NCBI GenBank assembly: GCA_022393335.1
Contig: JAJEKB010021243.1
Span: 482,601 to 546,600, forward strand
Direction of reading: 5' to 3'
Source of the DNA: Macrotrachela quadricornifera
Lineage: Eukaryota; Rotifera; Eurotatoria; Philodinida; Philodinidae
DNA: 64,000 bases
Shown piece after piece: positions 11,464 to 22,280 of the stretch. The notes beneath the pieces were generated by a model. It had not been told where the DNA came from. It saw only the letters and a list, made by a program, of their open reading frames with translations, and searched no databases. The position numbers and the translations under genes are program-made. Numbering within the stretch: position 1 is the first letter of the stretch; the number at the start of each line of letters is the position of its first letter.

Positions 11464-14179
11464 TCATTTCCGAGAAGTAAATCGGCTTAAATTGTTCCTC
11501 GATAAAGTCGTTGTTGAACGTTGATTATTGTGATTGACTAGATCAACTGATGAAGATCGTCTAATTCTACTAACAGAAACATGTGATGCACTTTTTGAAT
11601 CTGTTCTACCGTTTCCACTATCATTCAGATCATTGTGTGAACTTTTTATTGATTGTGATTTCATACTCATTGCTGATCTAGGTTCATATGCTTCAACTGA
11701 TGCCTGCCATGATCGAGGAAGTTTTGTAATTGTGACAGTTTTTATCCTTGATGACATTGATGCGGACAAAGGTACAATCAAAGAAGCGAAAGCATCTTCT
11801 ACAATAGATAAATCTTCTTTACGTTTGTCAACTGATATCTCATTCAACATGATTGATTGTGGTTCTTCAACTTCTCTTACAGAATTAGTTAATCTTATAT
11901 ATTTTCGTTGATTGTTTAATTTTTCTTCATCATGAATAAATGATTTTTCTGATCGATCAAATTTGACAAGAGTAATATTGCTCGGTGTTGAAGAATTATT
12001 TCTCATTGTGGTTTGACTATGTGATCTTTGTTTATAATTTTGTTTTCGACCGTGTTCAGTCAAAAATTGTTGATCAGATGTTTTATAGATTTGATCTAAT
12101 TCAAAATTGTAATTTGATTCTTTCACATTTTTTCTATGTCGTCGTCGTCTTCTAAGACCACCACTGCAAAAAAATAGTCAAATATAACTTATCATCATAT
12201 AAAATCTATTTCACTTACAAAAAGTAATACAAACAACAAAGTAAACAACAAAGAATTAATGCTAATGTTAATAATGATAGACCAATAATTAATGGCCAGT
12301 TGATTACAGCTGTTGGTTTAACTGATTAGAATGAAAACAAAAATAGAAATGATTAACTAAATCCTTTCAAACAATAAAAGATTTTACTTGATGATGTTGA
12401 ACTAATAACCAGAGAATTAAAATCAAAGAAGATAGAATAAAATAATAAGAGAATACATAAATTATAAGAGATCTATCTCACCTTGTTTTGATAATCGATG
12501 AAGATGTAATATCCATTATTGTAACATTTGTTGATTGTTGTGATGTTATTGAAGATCTAAATAGAAAACCAATTATCTTCATCACTATTCAATAATAACT
12601 TACGTTGATACTACAAATGAAGACATCATGGATGTGACTTGTGTTGTTATAGAAGTACTACTAAAAGAAAGTTGAAAGAAATAAGTTTTTATTAGATTAA
12701 TGAATAAAAACTAACGTTATAGTTGCTGATGTTTGTATTGATGTTATCATTGTCGTTGGTCTATGCAGAAAAATACGAAACAAAACATCTAATATTGTTT
12801 CTCTTGAAATAAAGAATCAATCTTACGCAACAGTTGCTCCTGGACATAATGGAACACTAGTTAAACCAACAATAAATGTCAAACAATATTGATCAGATTG
12901 AACACTTGCACTAGAAATACAAAACATAAATAATACAATTTTATTATTTAGTTATTCAGATAAGCATATAACTAACTTATCAACTGCAACAGCACAAAAA
13001 ACAAGTGAACCCACTTGAGTAACTGTTGGTGTCCATGTTATTTTCATTGACCATAATGATGAATTGGTGGTATTTTGAATAAGTGGACTCTTGTTTAGAA
13101 TGGGAAAAGATAATGTTGCAATATCAAGAATTGTTCGTCCACTACCACACTGATTAATAACTGTAAATGTTATTGTAAAATTAACACCTACTTGTACACC
13201 TTGACAATCATTATTTTTGATATTGGCAATCAAAAGAGGTTTAAGTGTACAAATTGGAGTTGCATAAACATAAATCAAAAATTGAAGAGGAACAGAACTC
13301 AATGGGATACTACTTGTATTTGTTAGAAAATCTTCTACCTGTCATTAAATATAAAATGATATCTAATGAAAAACAAAATACTTTAAATGAATAGATAACC
13401 TGTATTGCAACAAGATAATAATCACCAGCTGTGATTTCAGTAATTGTTAAAATGCAGGAAGTAGATAATGTTGTACTTGATGGTAAAGATGTTGGTGGAC
13501 AAGCATTGGCACATTCAGAATATCCATTTGCAAATCGACATCGAAGAAAATCATTGTCTGCATCAAGAACTGGATTTTGAATGGTCTGTTGAATATTAAC
13601 AGGTATACTTATGTATGAAATACATGTGGCTATTGGTGGTGTATTAATTAAACCATTGTCTGATCTTGCACGTAAATCAAGAGTACAAGAAAGACTCCAG
13701 CCTGCAGCATTACCTAGTGCCAATAGCTGATAACCACTACTGGATCCAAAAGTCGCAATAAAATGAGCTCCAGCAGTGATATTAACTAAATCAGATCTTT
13801 GACTCACTGTTAAGTCAAGTGCAGTTGAGAAATCGACACAAGTACCAACGATAGGTACTTCATGACCAACATAACCACCTGATGTTGAACAACTATCATT
13901 ACATAATAAACTCGACCCACTCCCTACTTTCGCACCTGTACTAACGTCAGGTGATTGAGCAGCAATCATGCTATCGTTGCATCCAACTTGAGTCCATGTC
14001 CAACTGTATGTTTGAATAATGAGGATGGAGACTGTACTACCATTTGTAACGTTGTTGCTAATTGGTTTCCAAGTAATTGTGCCACCACGAAAGTGAGCCG
14101 CTTCAATATTATATCCAAAGCACAATGTTAGTAAGAGAAATAAACATGACACATCTAAAAACATAGTTTTAATAGTCAT
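11464..14179 (-). CDS. HFRGG-ectodomain membrane protein, copy 2 (complete, 739 aa)
   Basis: Nine exons on the minus strand: 13400..14179, 12977..13338, 12827..12910, 12716..12760, 12604..12660, 12482..12556, 12388..12401, 12219..12321 and 11464..12163; 2220 nt in frame. Order of parts: signal peptide (residues about 1-27), mature start EAAHFRGGTITWKP, a ~350-residue Cys-containing glycosylatable ectodomain, and a Ser/Thr/Ile-rich stalk from three small phase-2 exons plus a 14-nt micro-exon. One transmembrane helix follows (NWPLIIGLSLLTLALILCC region), then an Arg-rich stop-transfer (GGLRRRRRHRK) and a ~220-residue basic, Ser-rich cytoplasmic tail. No known domain in the tail. Paralogue of the gene at the left edge. 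Inference: cell-surface receptor or adhesion molecule; ligand unknown. Confidence 0.85.
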
Positions 14180-15000
14180 ATCAGATTCTATTATATGTTA
14201 AAATTTCTTTGTATATAATACTTTTACATTTGTCCTACATCTATCATCAGAAGAATATAACATGCACGCAATCTTATTATTTCGTTTGCAAAAAAGAGAA
14301 ACCAATTACCAACTAGCTTGTTTTTTTAGTTTTATTTCTCTTATTATTTATAGTAGATGAATAACAGAGAAATCATAAGGTTTGTGATAAGATTGTTTTA
14401 AGTAGCGAAAATACACTAAAGAAAATGAAATATAAATAAGAAAGATTCTGGATAATTTTTTTATATTATACTTTATTAACAAGTTGAGAGAATGGTGAAT
14501 TACAAACTCAGTATATTCAAGCTTTACAGTCGAAAATAAAAGAAAAAATAAACAGTATTTTCTGTTTCTGTGAATTTCTAAAGGAATCAATTGAAGGACT
14601 ATCTATGTACCTTTACATCAAATACATTTGATAAAGTCTCAATGACACATTCATCTAGACTACAATTTTATGTGTGTATAAAGTCATATATGTTAATAAA
14701 TAATATTTCAATCATATTCAATAATTGATGTAGAGAACAAAGTATTCTTGAAGTTTCAAACAATCATATAAGTTTTTTTAATTATTTCATTAAAAAATTT
14801 TTCTGTTAATTTCAAAACATACTATCGACTTGAATAGATTTTGTAATCAGAAAGCTTCGAAAATAAAAAATTTGTTTTTTTATCATCAATATTTTTGAAG
14901 TCTTATGACTTTTTTCATCGCTTCTTTATTCGTAATATTAATTAGTATCGACGACTTTGTATGCAAATATTCTGTTGTTTTAACAATGATATTTAAATAG
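14180..15000. repeat. Diverged upstream flank of the tandem duplication (right copy)
   Basis: Counterpart of 1767-2580, with collinear short blocks but much lower identity than the gene bodies. Short minus frames here have no support. Confidence 0.6.
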
Positions 15001-15828
15001 AAGCGAATTAAAGGCCAGACACATCAACTATTAGAAGCATGAAATTTTTCTGTATACTTTCTCTTACTCATATATAATTAAGTGCTAAAACGCCAAAAGT
15101 TAAGACATCGTTTTGCTATGAATATAGAAAGTAAGATAAATCGAATCATAATCCAAGTGGCCATCTTTTGTCAGATGCAGTATTATCACATTTTAGAGAA
15201 AGTCAAATACTTGTTACTTTTTTTATGCATCTATAGGAATATCTTCTTTGATTCTTGGATGTTTTAGTGTAGATATCAAGACTTTCTCTATGTTGCTTAA
15301 ACATTTTGAAAAATGTTTTTCTTCTACAATCTACATGCCGCTGATCATCAAATTTTTAAATGTAAGAATATCATCTTTACCTTTTTACTATCTTAAAAAT
15401 GGCATACTCTTTCTCTCGATATGTTTTTCTGTATCTATAGAATACAACATCAATCTGCAAATATAAACGCAATCAAATTAAAATTAGAACGGTTAATAAG
15501 GAGGATATCGATAGATGAATTACATTAGGAGTAATACTTAATTATGAAGTGTTTCCATATTCATTCTAACTAAAAAACAATAATTTAAAGTATGAAGAGA
15601 ACGATGAGATTTCTGGTTATTTATATTCTTTATTATTGAGCAATGAAAGAGATAATAGTACGACGAACATGAATGTTTTACAAGATGAAAAAATTGTTGT
15701 ATATTTTCTTATAATTCACATAAAAAAAATTTCAGTTAATATCTATATTGAAGTAAATTGATTTAGAATTCTATCCTGTACTTTCGCTACGAAGATGTTT
15801 TACTGATAACTTGTAACATCTATTTTTT
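15001..15828. other. No supported gene
   Basis: Small plus-strand frames at 15082-15466 lack family resemblance. The last ~100 bp may be the GPCR 3' UTR. Confidence 0.4.
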
Positions 15829-16942
15829 TTAAGTCATTCGATGAATATGCTCTTGTGTCGGTAAGATTATTTGACTTGGAATATTACGATGAATCATTGG
15901 TAATTGCGTTGTATGCCGTAAGGAATTATGGGTCATTATTAATGGAAAAATACGTGGAACGAATCGTGGCCATATTTCAGGTAGAGCCATCAATGATACA
16001 AATGGACATAATAAGATTACAACATAAATGCCATTTGGTAAAATATTTATACTCAAACTATTAAGTACAGGCTGTGGTACTGTAGAAAAAAGCATAATAG
16101 ATGAACACGTAACCATAGGAAGCCAAACAATATTGTGTAATATTACAGTATATAATAATTGTATAACAAGACGTCGATTTTTTTTCCACATACGATGTTG
16201 TTGCATATGTCTTTTTTGTCGTATAACACGACAGAGTAAAGCCATGCTAGCAGTAGCACTGACAACAACAGGTAAGACAAGATTGATAAATTGATCAAAT
16301 GTACTAATTGCGGATTCATAGAAATAACAAGGTCCTCCACATGTTATCATTGTAAAATCAAACTGAGCAACACATGGATAGAAAAAAATAAAATAAATAT
16401 ATAATATAATTGGATAAACAATACAAAGAAAAATAGGTATATAATGAAGGATAATTAAATGTTGATGAAGAAATACTCGTTGGAAAATAAGTAGATAACG
16501 TTCTATTGCAGTATAAGCCATAAGCATTAAAATCATCACATTGAATGAATAATCTAAGCAAGCCCATAATTTACAAAAACTATCTAATTTAATCGGAACT
16601 ATACTATTATGTAAATATGAAAGCATAATTGGTAATTCAATTATTACCTTAATACATTAAATGAATAAGAGAATAATTAAAACATGTTAAACTTACTTGT
16701 AAAAAACTACATACTACACCAGCTAAAATTGCATGACTATGAGTATGTTTACGTAATATACCTTTACGAATACATTGGACAAAAATGAATAAATAGCATG
16801 GAATAGATGGTATGATTAGAGCAGTAAATATACCAAATGGAATAGAATTGGAAACGGGCATTAAAGAATATGAAGATATTTCAGTGGAAATACTGATATT
16901 GTTCATTGTAGATATCGTCGAAAGAACAATCTGTTTGATCAC
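15829..16942 (-). CDS. Class A (rhodopsin-like) G-protein-coupled receptor, 354 aa
   Basis: Two exons, 16697..16942 and 15829..16647, joined at a 49-bp GT-AG intron so that VCSFLQ continues into VIIELPIMLSY; 1065 nt. An N terminus with N-glycosylation sites (NNIS) precedes seven hydrophobic segments. TM3 ends AYTAIERYLLIF, with Glu131-Arg132-Tyr133 in the DRY position. A TM3 Cys (FCKLW) and extracellular-loop Cys residues (TCGGPC) could form the usual disulfide. Basic third loop: RQKRHMQQHRMWKKNRR. The usual TM6 C-W-x-P reads I-V-W-L-P, and no clear N-P-x-x-Y is visible, so it is a divergent member. Ligand unknown. Such receptors are numerous in bdelloid rotifers. Confidence 0.85.
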
Positions 16943-18269
16943 TAAATAATAATATTATAAGATCTAATATATTTCTGTGTTTGCGTTTGACAGATTAATT
17001 ATAATCTGTCTCTTATTAAGTTGTTATTTGCATATTATGAGAGATATTTATTACTTATAAGTTTTTGACATTTGTTTGTAGGTTAATTTACATATATCCA
17101 AAGAATCTATATATATATTCATTTTCAATTAAAAATCTATTAATAAGTATATCAACGACAATAATTAATAAGATTGTCAACTTGTTATACAGTTAAGTAC
17201 TCTCCAAAATGGATACACTTCCTCTAACCTAGAAAAGAACAGGATAAATAAAGGTATTATTTTATCTGTATTTCATAAAATAAAGGTGAAGATTATCTTT
17301 ATAAAATAAAGAATAAAGAAATTACAGACTAAAAGATTTCAAATATAAAACTTTTTCCATAAATCATTTATGTCTCACCATCATTTGCTAGTATTATTCC
17401 ATACTGCAATATCACCGATGATAAGTAAGTACCGTGATCAATGTGTCCTGTTGTTAAATTAACTACTTATCCATTTATCGATGTCTGAAGAAAATCTTTC
17501 TTTATTTTTTATTGTAACTTTATTCCTTATTTTATAAAGATAGAGATTTCTGTAACTCTATTCTATATTATAACGAAACATAAAAATAAAGTAACATCCT
17601 TAAAGGTATACTTTATCAAATTCAGACAGAAAAAAACGGCTAATAAGTTACAAAACATAATGTCCTAAAAATAATGGTCATTTTATAAATACATGTAACT
17701 CCATTACTGTTCACGCTTAATTCAAAATATGTTTTCTATTTGACTGAGAAGACTATTATATTGTTATTCTTAAAGAGGCAGTTTATCAACATTGTGGAAA
17801 AGTTAATTAATCTTCATCGTTATTAGCTACTCTTTAGATTATTCAAATCTTTCATTATTCTATTGTAGTCATTTGTTAAACATTTTAAAAATAATTCAAT
17901 CATTAATGCATTTCTTCAAGGATGGTTGTTATTAGTTCTTCAAAAAACTCTCTTAAACGTAAACACAAATAGGTTCGATCATTTTTTAAACTCATTTTCT
18001 AATTAAAATTTACGCTCTCTTATTTTGTAAAAATATATCAGAGCATATGTTAAGAAAGTCGTAATGACCGATTTGAACAATCTGAAAAGCATATAATAAC
18101 AATAGATATTATTATAAATATCGGAAAAGTGACACATTTTGTTGTTGACATTGTAGAAAGTCTAATTTTATATATTGTAGCCAAACTTATTATCTTTTCT
18201 ATAATGTCGTTGAACTTGCCCTTTAAGCATGAACGTATACTAACCTTCTCCACCAAAAAGGAAAAAGTT
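16943..18269. other. No supported gene; weak inverted repeat at about 17290-17545
   Basis: Very AT-rich. ATCTTTATAAAATAAAGAAT at about 17296 recurs reversed near 17530 (ATCTTTATAAAATAAGGAAT), suggesting an eroded foldback element. No coding frame is supported. Confidence 0.45.
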
Positions 18270-18690
18270 TCGAATTAAATTTAATCAATAGTAGAGGTTT
18301 AAAAATTGAGCCAGAAGTCCTGACTCGATTTATATAATTAACTTTCCTACATTAAAACAAATTTTTAGAAGTTTGTTTCTATGATAGAAAGACACAGTAA
18401 AAGACGCTCTAAAAAAGAGTCTAGGACTGATTCCTTCAAACTCATACAATAAGAAATTCATAAGCTTAGAAATATGCGTCACAAAAAATAAAAATTAACC
18501 GTGGACATTAAGCTTACTTACATAATGAGTTAAGAGAGATTCGTCGTAGGCAGTTTTGTAAAGCATCTTTCTATCACAGAAACAACCTTTTACAAATATG
18601 TTTTAATATAGACAAATTAATTATATAAATAGAGTCAAAACGTCTGACCCAGCCTTTATCTAGCAGTAATTAAGTGTAAAATTGCTACGA
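18270..18690. mobile_element. Foldback element D: imperfect inverted repeat
   Basis: Left-arm blocks TTTATATAATTAACTTTCCT and GTTTCTATGATAGAAAGA pair with the reversed right-arm blocks TTTATATAATTAATTTGTCT and GTTTCTGTGATAGAAAGA. The arms are about 150 bp and face each other around 18480. No ORF. Confidence 0.7.
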
Positions 18691-20940
18691 AGAGCATAGA
18701 AGATTTTAAACAAAAATCTTCTATGTTCTTCAAGCTTTCGATAAGAAACTCTTGTCATCATTCAGGAACAGCGAAAGAAAAGTGAAATTACAATCTACAT
18801 ATAGATACATTTTTAATTGATAGAATACTGAAAAACTAGCAAAGGTCAATAACAATTCGAATTATTATTGTTTGAAGGTAGTCTTTTAATTAAAGACATT
18901 TAATTTAAGTTTAACATCACTCAAAGATATTTCATGTATAAGTAGACTTTCTTAGTTTTCTTTTCCGCCAATTTGTTTTTAATGCTAAAATTACAGATCA
19001 TGAGAAATCCAATGAAAGTTTTTTTAATTAGTATGTTTTTCAATGTATGAAGATTCTATTTGTTTTTTTTTAATATCAACTCTATGTTGTTTCATTCTAA
19101 TTTCTTTTTCTTTTTTGCTTTATGTAATCTTTTTTTGGAGAGGAAGAAATACACTTTTAATTGTAAATGTTTTGCTAAAGCATACATTAGTTTGTATAAG
19201 AGGTAAAAGATTTTTACATATTCATTTAATTATATGAGCTAAAATTGTTAATTCTTGTCTATAATTAGAAAGAAGAAAATAAACTTTTCTCTTTATTCGT
19301 AATGTCTGTGCCTGCTGTTGATATTTCATTCATTTAATAATTATTTCTGCTTCACATATATCTCTTTTAGTTAGAAGCAAATGGTATCCGTTCGTTAATA
19401 GAGTTTTCTTCATTAAGTTAAGTTCATCATGTATCAACTCATCTGATGAACAAATGAGATATATTTATGAATACATAATACTCCAATTAAACTTAACTGA
19501 TAAGAGTTTCTTGTCGAAAGTTTGAATAAATTTGATTTTTGTTGAAAATCTTCTGTTTTTCGTAACAGTTTTCTATTTAATTATTTCTACATTGACTTTT
19601 ACTGCTCTACTTTCCAAAGAGAGCTTTATGTAATTACAAAATGATCATAATTTTAGAACATCATGTAATGAGACGTCAATAGCCATTGTTGTTTATTAAA
19701 GTAAGAATTTCCATTTTTATTATTAAAAAAAATTGTAAAAAACATACATATTGATTACACACGGAAGACAAAAAAGCAAAACATTAGAATCAAATGGAAA
19801 TAAAATATTTTTCGTATGCAACATGAATAAGTTAACAGTATCGTTTACAAAACATTTAGAAAATGACATGTGTATTTTCAATTATCTTATAAGTCTGTCG
19901 TTTTAAATCAACTTGTACATTTGTATGAACATAAAGTAATACAATGTTGCCAACAGTATGTCTTTCTTTTTGTAGAATAATTTATATTTCCGCAGCTCCT
20001 TTTGATACGAATGAATCCTATACTTCTATTAAAATAGCAGGCAATTAATTAATCCAATACTAGCTTAACCGCTATTGTATGCCAGGTAAAGGCGGAGTGT
20101 GCACATAGATGAAGAAAACAAAACTCAGTGGTTGACTTTTGATATCGAGTTTTATTTAAAAGTATAAACAACATTGTATAAAGGTTTAAATATGTCAATC
20201 TCAATATAAAAAATATTGGTCTTGTACTTCATGCCAATTATCATACTCATGAATACGGTAAAAATGAGTTCAGTTGACTGTATCACATACAAAATAACAC
20301 ATGAGTTTGTGATCAAAAGCTAAATAAGAATAAAGTGGATAGCGCCTCAGTCTTCAACACTAACCGTCTCAGTGCTTTCTTTATGCGAAGACTAAGGTAT
20401 TTTCTAATTGCTGGATGTATGATATGATTTTCGATCTTTTTTTCTTCTCAGTTATCAGAATATACTTTAGATAGGAAATTTCTCACTTCTTTCATCGATG
20501 TAAAATATTGTGGTGTCATATTATTTCGGAATGGTTAGAATCTAATTCAAATTTTATACGACAGTAATATCTTATCAAAGCTTGTTAATATTCTGGCGAA
20601 AAAGAAAATTAGTTGTCTTCATTAAACCTTGCGATTTTTTAATAATTTCAGTTTTATTACAACTGAAAGCAATGTAATGTATATTCCTCTCATTCGATAA
20701 GAATAGAGATTAATATTTTTAATTAAATGTACTACTACTTAGGAATATCGAAAAGTAGTATAGGAGGTACCTTGTTTTCTTATAGGAGGCTTGAGAAAAC
20801 GACGCTATATTTTTCTATATTATTTGATCACTCTTCAACTAACAACACAATAAAAAAAATTCGATTGAAATTGTTTTTATTGGAAATTTAACTGTCGATT
20901 GAAGTAGATTAAATGATCTATGCTTTGTATTTCAGTTTTG
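18691..20940. other. No supported gene
   Basis: AT-rich. The only open frame of note (19043-19237, hydrophobic, T-rich) looks like chance. Confidence 0.5.
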
Positions 20941-21490
20941 AATCACTTAACGCGTTGTATTAGAAGATAAAATATAGCACAACATGTAGCATGAAACACT
21001 ACAATCCACATAAGACCGCTTGTTTTATAGTTACACTTTTTGTCTTCAAAATGAAGAACATTTTGAGCAAATAATTTTCGATCTCACGAAAACGAAATTT
21101 TTTTATATAAGATGAATTCTTTTATCATCTAATATCTTTTATTTACAAAAAAAAACAAATTACATCAAAAGATGCAGCATGAAAAGCTCTAAAAAAGTAG
21201 ATCTATAGGACGAGAGTGAAGATGAGAGTGTTTGTGTGAGTCAAACTGACGACGATGTCTTTCAACTCTCCAGAAGGGTTCAATTAGGTAGTTTTTCCTT
21301 AGTAACTGTTTAAATGATTCAAAGGTCACAGGTAAGTTACAAGATGTATGAAAGTCGATGATCTATAGTTGTTATACCAGATATCCACGCAAAAGTGGTA
21401 ATTGCTAAGCCGATACTATCTGATGCGATCCTTCAACAAAGTCAAAACGCGTTGTAGTCTGCTTGACTCAGATACACACCCAAACTTTAA
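20941..21490 (+). repeat. Dispersed ~200-bp repeat family R2, tandem pair
   Basis: The word AGATGCAGCATGAAAAGCTCT near 21170 recurs as a variant (ATGTAGCATGAAACACTAC) near 20980, about 195 bp earlier. Related copies are at about 25615-25860 and 62395-62660. The downstream half (TGTGTGAGTCAAACTGACGACGATG...CTGCTTGACTCAGA) matches 25720-25850. No protein is readable. Confidence 0.65.
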
Positions 21491-22280
21491 CTCGCCAACC
21501 TGATCCTGGATTGAAAAAAATCGCTCCTTAAAGGATTAACTGATTAATTAAATGAATTATGATTAGCTTATGTGGTGTCCAAAGTATCTAAATTTCGTTT
21601 TTCGAAAACGTCCTGAATAATTTTTGAGAAAATGATAGTTCCTATACAGAATAATGTAGACTTAAGTCTTTTTCTAGTAATGGCAAATGGAGCTCATCGT
21701 CATTGTAAGGTTTTATGCTGTGACCAAATGTATTAACGTAAGAACATATCAAAGTATCTATGAAACGTTTGTGATGTTTTACAGAACTTTCATCTCAAAG
21801 TGAACTGTAATATCGAAAATTTTGCTAGAATTTGGTATAAGAAGTAAACTTGCTGCACTTTTCTACATAGTTACTTATGAACTGTCGATGAATGAATAGT
21901 GATTCATTTTGTGTTGCTTACACGCTTCCGCATCCTTTACAAGTAATCTGTGCTGACCATTTCAATGGTCGTTTACAATCATATTTGCAGAAGAAGAAAG
22001 ACGCGAAAAAACGATACAGGCCAGCGATTATTTAAAAAAAAAGTCAATAGACCTTAAGACGTTTCACGAAATATTATTCTGTCACTCTTTGATTTGATAA
22101 ACAACCACAAAGTAAAACTCACATTAATTGGAGCAATCCTCATTGATAGAATATATGCCCTATGCATCGTCGAAATGAAGTATAATTTTGATTTAATTTT
22201 AAATTTCTTTATTATTGATAAAATAAACTATTTTAAAAATTATAAATGTCTGGAATATTTTTTAAAAAAATGCATATATT
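21491..22280. other. No supported gene
   Basis: A minus-strand frame near 21930-21990 reads a short Cys-rich peptide (FCKYDCKRPLKW) but is bounded by stops and has no partner exons. Confidence 0.35.

Noticed and set aside
19043..19237. Hydrophobic 64-codon plus ORF in the 5-kb gap
   Set aside because: Low-complexity T-rich sequence gives such frames by chance.
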